A DNA stretch of 64,000 bases from Streptomyces bluensis (lineage in GTDB: Bacteria; Actinomycetota; Actinomycetes; Streptomycetales; Streptomycetaceae). The stretch spans positions 62,001 through 126,000 of the forward strand of contig NZ_BMVM01000009.1 in assembly GCF_014650715.1 (NCBI RefSeq), written 5' to 3'. How positions within the stretch are numbered: position 1 is the stretch's first letter; every line of letters starts with the position of its first letter. Below the pieces are notes generated by a model that had not been told where the DNA came from, ran no database searches, and saw only the letters and a list, made by a program, of their open reading frames with translations. Positions 8,683 to 15,900 of this stretch are shown here, one piece after another. Both the position numbers and the translations under genes were made by a program.

Positions 8683-8997
8683 CGGCATCCCCCTGTGTCT
8701 CTCCGTGGGCCGGATGTAAGCGGACCCACCAGCCGCAGATCCACCACCTGCGGTACGGCTCCGCCGTGCCCACGTTTCAATGGTGCGCCGCTCCCGGCCG
8801 GATCGGGCATACGGCGGGTCCCGCTGCCCGCAAGGGGATCGGGACCTCCGGCGCGGGGCCGTAGCGGGCGGGGAGTCATCGCTCGCACTTCGCTCCTGCC
8901 AAAGCAAAGCGGCCTCCCGCGCCGGAGGCGATCTGGGCCCGGACGTCGCGGGCCGCACGCGACCGCGACGCGTCTCACGCCCGGCCTCGTGCCCCAA

Positions 8998-9027
8998 GGT
9001 CTAGCCTCGCCCACGGACCCCTGTCAA
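8998..9027 (-). promoter_or_regulatory. Candidate promoter for iolD
   Basis: On the minus strand, -35 TTGACA (9022-9027), an 18-base spacer and -10 TAGACC (8998-9003), a good match to Streptomyces vegetative promoters. It would give a leader of about 310 bases before the iolD ATG at 8682. No gene is seen in 8683-9331; the rest holds an inverted repeat and a triplet repeat. Confidence 0.5.
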
Positions 9028-9033
9028 TATTTT

Positions 9034-9049
9034 GTCCGGACATTCGGAC
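9034..9049. promoter_or_regulatory. Inverted repeat upstream of the iolD promoter
   Basis: GTCCG-GACATT-CGGAC, five-base arms with a six-base spacer, just upstream of the proposed -35 of iolD. Position suits an activator or repressor site. No local regulator for iolD is evident, so the cognate protein is unknown. Confidence 0.35.
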
Positions 9050-9082
9050 CATGGCTTGACGCGCGTCACCCGGGACCGCGCC

Positions 9083-9156
9083 CGTTCCCGTCGCCGTCGC
9101 CGTTCCCCTTGCCGTCGCCGTCGCCCTTCTCCTTGCCGTCGCCGTCGCCGTCGCCG
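9083..9156. repeat. GTC-GCC triplet-type low-complexity tract
   Basis: Imperfect run of GTCGCC hexamers broken by CTTCTCC/CCCTT-type interruptions, in the gap between iolD and the small HTH gene. Open frames cross it, but none has a ribosome-binding site and a plausible protein, so it is treated as non-coding. Confidence 0.5.
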
Positions 9157-9331
9157 AATTCATCACTCGTGTCACAAAGAACATCCCTCTGTCACGGATG
9201 TCGCATGCCCGCGACCGATGGGTCACGCCTCCACCACAGCCACCGCCCCTTGGCCGCTCGTTGTCGTTGACCGGTCACCAGGCATGGTGATCGCCGGCGC
9301 AGCGCCCGGCGCGCACGAGGAGGTGCCCCTG

Positions 9332-9532
9332 ATGGCCGACCGTCACCTGTGGTCGTACAAGGAGATCGCCGCACACATCCGGGTGCGGCCCGACACCGTC
9401 CGCTCCTACCGCAAGCACGGGCTCCTGCCGCCGCCCGACCACGTGGAGGGCGGAAGACCGTACTGGTACGCCGATACCGTACGGGCCTGGGCGGCCTCCC
9501 GCCCCGGCAACCGGGGCCGCAGGACCGAGTGA
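9332..9532 (+). CDS. Small helix-turn-helix protein (MerR/excisionase-like)
   Basis: 66-residue protein made almost wholly of a winged HTH of the MerR/AlpA/excisionase type: YKEIAAHIRVRPDTVRSYRK (9-28), then a wing ending GRPYWYADTVRAWAASRPG. The ATG at 9332 has GAGGAGG (9317-9323) at eight bases; the frame is open upstream but lacks another ribosome-binding site. It converges on the zinc alcohol dehydrogenase gene. No integrase or phage gene lies nearby, so it is probably a stand-alone regulator. Its target is unknown. Confidence 0.75.
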   Translation: MADRHLWSYKEIAAHIRVRPDTVRSYRKHGLLPPPDHVEGGRPYWYADTVRAWAASRPGNRGRRTE

Positions 9533-9552
9533 CGAGGCGGGCCGGGGCGGGG

Positions 9553-10596
9553 TCAACTCCAGGGCTCTATGACCGTCACCCCGGCACCCGGTGCCGTACC
9601 GACCGCCTTCAGCGCGGCCGGGACCGCGTCCAGGGCGATCGTGGACGTGACCAGCAGGTCGGGGCGCAGCGCGCCCGTCCGGACCAGCTCCAGCATCGGC
9701 CGGTAGGCGTGGGCGGCCATGCCGTGGCTGCCGAGGAGTTCGAGTTCGAGGGCGACGGCGCGGGCCATGGGGACCGGGGTGGTGCCGGTCGGGGACGGGA
9801 GCAGGCCGACCTGGATGTGGCGGCCCCTGCGGCGCAGACCGTTCACGGAGGCCGCGCAGGTGGTGGGTGAGCCGAGGGCGTCCAGCGAGACATGGGCGCC
9901 GCCGCCCGTGAGGTCGCGCACGGCCTCGGCGGTGTCCGGAACCCGGGAGGCGTCCACGCACTCGGCCGCACCGAACCTCCGGGCGAGCTCCAGCGCTCGG
10001 GCGGACACGTCGACGGCCACCACCCGCGCGCCCGCGGCCGCCGCGATCATCACCGCCGAGAGCCCGAGGCCGCCGCACCCGTGCACGGCCACCCACTCCC
10101 CCGGCGCGACGCGGCCCTGGGTCACCACCGCCCGGAAGGCCGTGGCGAACCGGCAGCCCAGCGCGGCCGCCGTGGCGGAGGACAACTCGTCCGGTACGGC
10201 GACGAGGTTGACGTCCGCCCGCTCCAGGGCCACGTACTCGGCGAACGACCCCCAGTGGGTGAATCCCGGCTGTGTCTGCCGCTCACACACCTGCTGCTCC
10301 CCTGCGGCGCAGGCGGGGCAGGTGCCGCAGGCGCAGACGAAGGGGACGGTGACACGGTCACCGGGGCGCCAGCGGCCCACCCGGTCCCCCGTGGCCTCCA
10401 CGACTCCGGCCAGTTCGTGGCCCGGCACGTGCGGGAGCGTGATGTCCGGGTCGTGGCCCTGCCAGCCGTGCCAGTCGCTGCGGCACAGTCCCGTGGCCTC
10501 GACGCGCACCACGACCCCGTGCTCCGAAGGCACCGGGTCCGGAACCCGCCGCACCTCGGCCGGCTCCCCGAACCGCTCGAACACCACCGCACGCAT
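9553..10596 (-). CDS. Zinc-dependent alcohol dehydrogenase (MDR superfamily)
   Basis: 347-residue medium-chain dehydrogenase/reductase. Catalytic zinc ligands are visible as Cys38 (GLCRSDWHGW) and His60-Glu61 (PGHE). The structural zinc tetrad is Cys90, Cys93, Cys96 and Cys104 in the spacing C-x2-C-x2-C-x7-C. The cofactor motif GCGGLGLSAV is an intact Rossmann loop. It should oxidise an alcohol or polyol with NAD(P)+; the substrate cannot be assigned. The ATG at 10596 has GGAGGGG upstream and begins the conserved MRAVVFERFG segment. It is divergent from the copper chaperone gene but unlikely to share its copper operator functionally. Confidence 0.88.
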   Translation of the reverse strand: MRAVVFERFGEPAEVRRVPDPVPSEHGVVVRVEATGLCRSDWHGWQGHDPDITLPHVPGHELAGVVEATGDRVGRWRPGDRVTVPFVCACGTCPACAAGEQQVCERQTQPGFTHWGSFAEYVALERADVNLVAVPDELSSATAAALGCRFATAFRAVVTQGRVAPGEWVAVHGCGGLGLSAVMIAAAAGARVVAVDVSARALELARRFGAAECVDASRVPDTAEAVRDLTGGGAHVSLDALGSPTTCAASVNGLRRRGRHIQVGLLPSPTGTTPVPMARAVALELELLGSHGMAAHAYRPMLELVRTGALRPDLLVTSTIALDAVPAALKAVGTAPGAGVTVIEPWS

Positions 10597-10697
10597 ACGC
10601 CCACGCCCCTCCACCCGGATCCGCCCCGACTCACCCGACTCACCCGGATGCACCCGGGAGATCACCGTCCAGGGAACGCCAACCGGTTACCGTACCC

Positions 10698-10714
10698 ATA
10701 CCCCCGAGGGGTAT
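10698..10714. promoter_or_regulatory. CsoR-type copper operator
   Basis: The 17-base palindrome ATACCCCCGAGGGGTAT matches the G-tract/C-tract symmetry of CsoR copper-repressor operators. It lies 46 bases before the ATG of the copper chaperone gene, which is what a copper-inducible promoter would look like. No csoR gene is in the window. Confidence 0.75.
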
Positions 10715-10760
10715 AGTCGACGTCACGCAAGCCACATCCGCCTCTACAAGGAGCAACGCC

Positions 10761-11009
10761 ATGACCGCCCAGACCGACACTGCCGGCACCGCCACCACTG
10801 TCACCACCGTCTACAAGGTGAGCGGAATGAGCTGCGGGCACTGCGAGGGTTCCGTCTCCAGTGAGATCTCCGGGATCGCCGGTGTCGCTTCCGTACAGGC
10901 CGTGGCCTCCTCCGGCGAGGTCACCGTGGTCTCCGCCGCCCCGCTCGACGAGGGTGCCGTGCGCGCCGCCGTCGACGAGGCCGGTTTCGAGCTCGTGGGC
11001 AAGGCCTGA
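10761..11009 (+). CDS. copZ: CopZ-like copper chaperone, heavy-metal-associated domain
   Basis: 82-residue cytoplasmic metallochaperone consisting of one HMA domain with the copper-binding motif MSCGHC (Cys25 and Cys28). It should bind Cu(I) and hand it to a CopA-type ATPase. No such ATPase gene follows in this window, which is unusual because copZ and copA are often paired. The ATG at 10761 has AAGGAG seven bases upstream. The CsoR-type palindrome just upstream implies induction by copper. The first 17 residues are a Thr-rich extension not needed for the fold. Confidence 0.88.
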   Translation: MTAQTDTAGTATTVTTVYKVSGMSCGHCEGSVSSEISGIAGVASVQAVASSGEVTVVSAAPLDEGAVRAAVDEAGFELVGKA

Positions 11010-11547
11010 GGGTCCCGAGGGTGGGCCCGCCCGATGACCGCGGTGGCCGCGATAGGCTTTTCGTCCGCGTTCGTGGTGACCAGCGACCCGAGACTCGGGC
11101 CGTTCTCCTGAGCTGAGGTAAAAGTCCCTCTAGAGTCCGGCAACGGCCTCACATAAGCTCTTCACAAGGCTCGCGCATCATCCTTACGCTTGGACCCCGA
11201 TCACCGCATTGGGGCTCTTGCGTAGATTCAGGACATATGCAAGAGACGCACATCACAGTGTTGTCAACGTAACCATCGAAGGGGTTCGTGAGTCTAAGTT
11301 GGCGATGTCAGAAGCGTCTTGGGGGGCGTGACTGACATCTGGGGATGTCTTGGGGGACGTTCCCGGAACTGCGAAGCCGGGGCACGTGCACCGGGGAGCT
11401 TTGAGCGGCCCTCCCGTCCGTACGTACCCCGGCAGATCGCACTGGAGCAGTGGATCGAGTTCTGCTCGTTCTGCTCACCAGCGATTCAGGCGCTGGCCCA
11501 CCAGACGCCCGGCCGGATCCCGTGGGGGGAATCCGCACCGGGACATG

Positions 11548-11608
11548 GGAAGGCGCCCCGTCCGTCGGCCCGTGGGGGGACCGGCGGCGGGGCGCCTTCC
11601 GCTTTTGT
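11548..11608 (+). terminator. Strong intrinsic terminator in the copZ-citA gap
   Basis: Perfect 13-bp stem: GGAAGGCGCCCCG (11548-11560) pairs with CGGGGCGCCTTCC (11588-11600) around a 27-base loop. It is followed on the plus strand by GCTTTTGTTTG, a U-rich tail. It is the only clear sign of where plus-strand transcription in this gap stops. Confidence 0.75.
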
Positions 11609-11644
11609 TTGATCCGCTTTTCGTTTGTTCCGCTTTGGGTTTGA

Positions 11645-11680
11645 AGGGGCGCGGGGAACTGCGCGACCGCCCACGCCCCT
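11645..11680. repeat. REP-like hairpin downstream of citA
   Basis: Seven-base arms AGGGGCG (11645-11651) and CGCCCCT (11674-11680) enclose the GCGGGGAACTGCGCGACC core that recurs between genes in Streptomyces chromosomes. Fourteen bases beyond the citA stop, it could end citA transcription on the minus strand. Confidence 0.5.
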
Positions 11681-11693
11681 CCGAGTGGAGCGC

Positions 11694-12983
11694 CTAGCGG
11701 GCCTCGACCGGCACGAAGTCGCGCTCGACGACGCCCGTGTAGATCTGGCGCGGGCGGCCGATACGGGAGCCCGGCTCCTTGATCATCTCGTGCCACTGGG
11801 CGATCCAGCCCGGGAGGCGGCCGAGGGCGAACAGGACCGTGAACATCTCGGTCGGGAAGCCCATGGCGCGGTAGATCAGACCGGTGTAGAAGTCCACGTT
11901 CGGGTACAGCTTGCGGGAGACGAAGTAGTCGTCCGCGAGTGCGTGCTCTTCGAGCTTGAGCGCGATGTCGAGGAGCTCGTCGGACTTGCCGAGCGCCGAG
12001 AGGACGTCGTGCGCGGCCGCCTTGATGATCTTCGCCCGGGGGTCGAAGTTCTTGTAGACGCGGTGGCCGAAGCCCATGAGCTTGACGCCGTCTTCCTTGT
12101 TCTTCACCTTGCGGATGAAGGTGTCGACGTCGCCGCCGGAGGTCTGGATGCCCTCCAGCATCTCCAGCACCGACTGGTTGGCACCGCCGTGCAGCGGGCC
12201 CCAGAGGGCGCTGATGCCGGCCGAGATCGACGCGAACATGTTCGCCTGCGACGAGCCGACCAGGCGGACCGTGGAGGTCGAACAGTTCTGCTCGTGGTCC
12301 GCGTGCAGGATCAGGAGCTTGTCGAGCGCGGAGACGACCACCGGGTCCAGCTCGTACTCCTGGGCGGGGACCGAGAAGGTCATGCGCAGGAAGTTCTCGA
12401 CGTACCCGAGGTCGTTGCGCGGGTAGACGAAGGGGTGGCCGATGGACTTCTTGTACGCGTAAGCCGCGATCGTCGGAAGCTTGGCGAGCAGCCGGATCGT
12501 GGAGAGGTTGCGCTGGGTCTCGTCGAACGGGTTGTGGCTGTCCTGGTAGAACGTCGACAGGGCGCTCACCACGGACGACAGCATCGCCATGGGGTGTGCG
12601 TCGCGCGGGAAGCCCGTGTAGAAGTTCTTGACGTCCTCGTGCAGCAGGGTGTGCTGGGTGATGTCGTTCTTGAAGCTGGTCAGCTCGTCGACCGTCGGCA
12701 GCTCACCGTTGATCAGCAGGTAGGCCACCTCCAGGAAGGTGGAGCGCTCGGCCAGCTGCTCGATCGGGTAGCCGCGGTACCGGAGGATGCCCTGCTCACC
12801 GTCGAGGTAGGTGATGGCGGATTTATAGGCGGCGGTGTTGCCGTACCCGCTGTCGAGAGTCACCAGACCGGTCTGGGCGCGGAGCTTCCCGATGTCGAAG
12901 CCCTTGTCGCCGACGGTGCTGTCGATCACCGGGTAGGTGTACTCGCCGTCGCCGTACCGCAGTACTACAGAGTTGTCGCTCAC
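11694..12983 (-). CDS. citA: Citrate synthase
   Basis: Condenses acetyl-CoA and oxaloacetate to citrate, the entry step of the TCA cycle. The 429 residues are full length for the hexameric bacterial type. Catalytic residues are in place: His265 in LHGGANQ, His307 in GFGHRVYKNFDPRA and Asp364 in YPNVDFYTG. The GTG at 12983 is chosen because the preceding GAGGGAAG is a ribosome-binding site and the protein then begins with the conserved SDNSVVLRYGDGEYTYPV segment. The gene appears monocistronic. A long perfect palindrome lies 106 to 128 bases upstream and may be a regulator site. Confidence 0.97.
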   Translation of the reverse strand: MSDNSVVLRYGDGEYTYPVIDSTVGDKGFDIGKLRAQTGLVTLDSGYGNTAAYKSAITYLDGEQGILRYRGYPIEQLAERSTFLEVAYLLINGELPTVDELTSFKNDITQHTLLHEDVKNFYTGFPRDAHPMAMLSSVVSALSTFYQDSHNPFDETQRNLSTIRLLAKLPTIAAYAYKKSIGHPFVYPRNDLGYVENFLRMTFSVPAQEYELDPVVVSALDKLLILHADHEQNCSTSTVRLVGSSQANMFASISAGISALWGPLHGGANQSVLEMLEGIQTSGGDVDTFIRKVKNKEDGVKLMGFGHRVYKNFDPRAKIIKAAAHDVLSALGKSDELLDIALKLEEHALADDYFVSRKLYPNVDFYTGLIYRAMGFPTEMFTVLFALGRLPGWIAQWHEMIKEPGSRIGRPRQIYTGVVERDFVPVEAR

Positions 12984-13088
12984 GTCTTCCCTCACCGACG
13001 TAGTGCCTCACCTTCGAGGTGCCCTGACTGTCTCTACCATCCCCCAATTGGCTCAGAAGAGTGCACTCGGGGTCGACTATCGGGCTTA

Positions 13089-13111
13089 TTGGCGGCACTC
13101 AGTGCCGCCAA
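13089..13111. promoter_or_regulatory. Perfect 11-bp-arm palindrome upstream of citA
   Basis: TTGGCGGCACT (13089-13099) and AGTGCCGCCAA (13101-13111) are perfect reverse complements around one central base. No T-tract follows on either strand, so an operator is more likely than a terminator. The remaining 12984-13327 gap holds the citA leader and the single repeat arm at 13264-13290. Confidence 0.6.
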
Positions 13112-13263
13112 CTTGCTCATCCTGCCCCCTCTGCCCGACATCTGGAAGTGCTGTGTGACCTTTCCGACTCAGTTGATCGATCATTTTCACGAGGTGTCCG
13201 CGAACGGACGTCGTCCTCGCATGGGGGCAGCCCCCTTGGCGAGGGCGGAGGGGCGGCGCCCCT

Positions 13264-13290
13264 GGGATGGGACGGGTAGGGGCGGCGGGG
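13264..13290. repeat. Solo arm of the nested palindromic element
   Basis: A 27-base match to the right arm of the elements at 6548-6780 and 54609-54879 (GGGATGGGACGGG then TAGGGGCGGCGGGG). No matching left arm is present, so this is probably a decayed or partial copy. Confidence 0.7.
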
Positions 13291-13327
13291 ACGGCCTACG
13301 CGGTTGGGGGCGGCCGGGGTGCCTCCC

Positions 13328-15610
13328 TCAAGCATCCAACACCCGGGGCGACAGCCGGAAGTCCAGCGCCGTGCAGCGGCGGCCCGCCGACACCGTACGG
13401 ACCGCCTGGCCGATCGCCTTGCGGGAGCCGACGAGGACGACCAGCTTCTTGGCGCGCGTCACGGCCGTGTAGATCAGGTTGCGCTGGAGCATCATCCACG
13501 CGCCCGTCGTGACCGGGATGACCACCGCCGGGTACTCGCTGCCCTGCGAGCGGTGGATCGTCACCGCGTACGCGTGCGCCAGCTCGTCCAGTTCGTCGAA
13601 CTCGTACGGCACCTCCTCGTCCTCGTCCGTCAGCACGGTCAGGCGCTGGTCGACCGGGTCGAGCGCGGTGACCACGCCGACGGTGCCGTTGAAGACGCCG
13701 TTCGCGCCCTTGTCGTAGTTGTTGCGGATCTGGGTGACCTTGTCGCCGACGCGGAAGACCCGGCCACCGAACCGCTTCTCGGGGAGGTCCGGGCGGGCCG
13801 GGGTGATGGCCTGCTGGAGGAGGCCGTTCAGGGTGCCCGCGCCCGCCGGGCCCCGGTGCATGGGCGCCAGGACCTGGACGTCACGGCGTGGGTCCAGCCC
13901 GAACTTCGCGGGAATCCGCCGGGCCGCCACGTCCACCGTGAGCCGGCCCGCCTCCTCCGTGTCGTCCTCCACGAAGAGGAAGAAGTCCTTCATGCCGTCG
14001 GTGACGGGATGCTGCCCGGAGTTGATCCGGTGGGCGTTCGTCACGACACCCGACTGCTGGGCCTGGCGGAAGACGCGGGTCAGGCGGACCGCCGGGATCG
14101 GGCTGCCGTCGGCCAGCAGGTCGCGCAGCACCTCACCCGCGCCCACGCTCGGCAACTGGTCCACGTCCCCGACGAAGAGGAGATGGGCGCCCGGCGGCAC
14201 CGCCTTCACCAGCTTGTTGGCGAGGAGGAGGTCGAGCATCGACGCCTCGTCGACGACCACCAGGTCCGCGTCCAGGGGGCGGTCCCTGTCGTACGCCGCG
14301 TCGCCGCCGGGCTTGAGCTCCAGGAGGCGGTGGACGGTGGAGGCGTCGGCGCCCGTGAGTTCGGCGAGACGCTTGGCGGCCCTGCCCGTGGGCGCGGCCA
14401 GCACCACCTTCGCCCGCTTGGCACGGGCCAGCTCCACGATCGAGCGGACCGTGAAGGACTTGCCGCAGCCGGGGCCGCCGGTGAGGACGGCGACCTTCTC
14501 GGTGAGCGCCAGCCGGACCGCCTCCTCCTGCTCGGGGGCGAGATCGGCGCCCGTACGCCCCTTGAGCCAGGCCAGCGCCTTGTCCCAGGCCACGTCACGG
14601 AAGGCGGGCATGCGGTCCTCGTCCGTGCGGAGCAGCCTCAGCAACTGGCCGGAGAGGGAGAGTTCGGCCCGGTGGAAGGGGACCAGGTAGACCGCCGTGA
14701 CCGGGTCGCCGCCGTCGGGGGCGGGGACCTTCTCCCGTACGACACCGGGCTCCCGTACGCCACCGGGGTCCCCGTCGTCCTCGGCCGGCGCCGCCAGCTC
14801 GGCCAGGCACTCGATGACCAGGCCCGTGTCCACCTGGAGCAACTTCACCGCGTCGGCGATCAGCTTCTCCTCGGGGAGGTAGCAGTGACCCTGGTCCGCG
14901 GACTGCGACAGGGCGTACTGGAGGCCGGCCTTGACGCGCTCCGGGCTGTCGTGCGGGATGCCGACGGACTGGGCGATCTTGTCGGCGGTGAGGAACCCGA
15001 TGCCCCAGACGTCGGCCGCCAGGCGGTACGGCTGGTTCTTGACCACCGAGATCGAGGCGTCGCCGTACTTCTTGTAGATGCGCACCGCGATCGAGGTCGA
15101 CACTTCCACGGTCTGGAGGAAGAGCATGACCTCCTTGATCGCCTTCTGCTCCTCCCAGGCGTCCGCGATCTTCTTGGTGCGCTTGGGGCCGAGGCCGGGG
15201 ACCTCGATGAGCCGCTTGGGCTCCTCCTCGATGATCGTCAGGGTGTCCAGGCCGAAATGCTGGGTGATGCGGTCGGCGAAGACCGGGCCGATGCCCTTGA
15301 CCAGGCCCGAGCCCAGATAGCGGCGGATGCCCTGGACGGTGGCCGGGAGCACCGTCGTGTAGTTCTCGACGGTGAACTGCTTGCCGTACTGGGGATGCGA
15401 GCCCCAGCGGCCCTCCATCCGCAGCGACTCGCCGACCTGGGCGCCGAGGAGGGCGCCGACCACCGTGAGCAGGTCGCCGGCGCCTCTGCCGGTGTCGACA
15501 CGCGCGACGGTGTAGCCGTTCTCCTCGTTGGCGTACGTGATCCGCTCCAGGACACCTTCGAGTACGGCCAGGTGCCGTGCCCCGGTCGACGTCGAGTCGC
15601 CCGTGTTCAC
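13328..15610 (-). CDS. RecD2-like ATP-dependent 5'-3' DNA helicase (SF1B)
   Basis: 760-residue helicase of the RecD2/TraA type, which acts without RecBC. The N-terminal region has helix-hairpin-helix-like segments (YLGSGLVKGIGPVFADRI and VPGLGPKRTKKIADAW, about 98-152). The motor begins near residue 355: Walker A GGPGCGKS (378-385), motif Ia APTGRAAKR (406-414), Walker B VVVDEASM (451-458), GDVDQLPSVGAG, and a C-terminal AYAVTIHRSQGSEYPAV segment. A role in DNA repair is inferred from the family. The GTG at 15610 is chosen because GGGGGG precedes it. The frame stays open upstream through a repeat that would read as (Gly-Glu-Arg)n, so a longer N-terminus cannot be excluded. Confidence 0.88.
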   Translation of the reverse strand: MNTGDSTSTGARHLAVLEGVLERITYANEENGYTVARVDTGRGAGDLLTVVGALLGAQVGESLRMEGRWGSHPQYGKQFTVENYTTVLPATVQGIRRYLGSGLVKGIGPVFADRITQHFGLDTLTIIEEEPKRLIEVPGLGPKRTKKIADAWEEQKAIKEVMLFLQTVEVSTSIAVRIYKKYGDASISVVKNQPYRLAADVWGIGFLTADKIAQSVGIPHDSPERVKAGLQYALSQSADQGHCYLPEEKLIADAVKLLQVDTGLVIECLAELAAPAEDDGDPGGVREPGVVREKVPAPDGGDPVTAVYLVPFHRAELSLSGQLLRLLRTDEDRMPAFRDVAWDKALAWLKGRTGADLAPEQEEAVRLALTEKVAVLTGGPGCGKSFTVRSIVELARAKRAKVVLAAPTGRAAKRLAELTGADASTVHRLLELKPGGDAAYDRDRPLDADLVVVDEASMLDLLLANKLVKAVPPGAHLLFVGDVDQLPSVGAGEVLRDLLADGSPIPAVRLTRVFRQAQQSGVVTNAHRINSGQHPVTDGMKDFFLFVEDDTEEAGRLTVDVAARRIPAKFGLDPRRDVQVLAPMHRGPAGAGTLNGLLQQAITPARPDLPEKRFGGRVFRVGDKVTQIRNNYDKGANGVFNGTVGVVTALDPVDQRLTVLTDEDEEVPYEFDELDELAHAYAVTIHRSQGSEYPAVVIPVTTGAWMMLQRNLIYTAVTRAKKLVVLVGSRKAIGQAVRTVSAGRRCTALDFRLSPRVLDA

Positions 15611-15615
15611 CGCGT

Positions 15616-15680
15616 CCCCCCGTTCCCCGCGTTCGCCGCGCTCCCCGCGTTCGCCGCGCTCCCCGCGTTCCCTGCGTTCC
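15616..15680. repeat. 9-bp GCGGGGAAC/GCGGGGAGC tandem repeat before the helicase gene
   Basis: About seven imperfect nine-base units, read on the minus strand as GCGGGGAAC, GCGGGGAGC or GCGGCGAAC. They lie directly before the proposed GTG start of the helicase. If translated in the helicase frame they give repeated Gly-Glu-Arg. Nine bases is a whole number of codons, so copy changes would not shift frame. Confidence 0.6.
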
Positions 15681-15844
15681 CCGCCTGATGGGCCATGATC
15701 CGACGCTACCGCTCGCCTCGGACGCTCGGGGCCGGGACGCCTTCGTGCGGCTCGCACCCCCAAGCCACCCTGACGCCCTTTCACCAGGTCACCGTCCCAT
15801 CACGATCTGGTCTCGGGGTCCCACCCGGGTCTTGCCCCAGCCTC

Positions 15845-15882
15845 GTGTAATCGATTCCAATCCCTCCGTGTAATCGATTCCA
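15845..15882. promoter_or_regulatory. Twin LacI-family operators of the ribose operon
   Basis: Two identical 15-base boxes GTGTAATCGATTCCA at 15845-15859 and 15868-15882, 23 bases apart. Each contains the symmetric core AATCGATT typical of LacI-family operators. They sit immediately before the ribosome-binding site of the LacI-type gene at 15901, so that protein probably represses its own operon through them, released by the sugar ligand. Confidence 0.75.
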
Positions 15883-15900
15883 CGAGGAGGTGGAGCGACG

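Larger units (their letters stand above)
11010..11693. other. 684-base gap without a confident gene, with signs of transcription
   Basis: Between copZ and citA no long protein gene is convincing. The gap holds an inverted repeat (CTCTTGC at 11214-11220, GCAAGAG at 11238-11244) and a GAAGGGG ribosome-binding-like site before a 15-codon frame starting GTG at 11288 (product VSLSWRCQKRLGGRD). Near-repeats of GTCTTGGGGG lie around 11316 and 11347. A second GTG frame (11328-11612) overlaps the stop of the first. A perfect 13-bp terminator hairpin sits at 11548-11600. Together these suggest a plus-strand transcript of about 350 bases, either a small RNA or a leader left without its gene. The promoter is not obvious. 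Confidence 0.45.

Noticed and set aside
9083..9156. A secreted or repeat-rich protein across the GTCGCC tract.
   Set aside because: No ribosome-binding site, and the product would be only simple repeats.
9332..9532. Phage excisionase.
   Set aside because: The HTH fold fits, but there is no integrase, attachment site or other phage gene.
11450..11644. A 64-codon plus-strand frame (MDRVLLVLLTSDSG start) as a gene.
   Set aside because: It runs through the strong terminator hairpin and has no ribosome-binding site.
13304..15688. A 794-codon open frame on the plus strand opposite the helicase gene.
   Set aside because: It mirrors the minus-strand helicase codons, has no recognisable domain, and is the usual effect of high GC at third positions.
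15611..15784. A longer N-terminus for the helicase including repeated Gly-Glu-Arg.
   Set aside because: The proposed GTG with a G-rich site follows the repeat and leaves a full-length helicase; the extension cannot be excluded but has no support.
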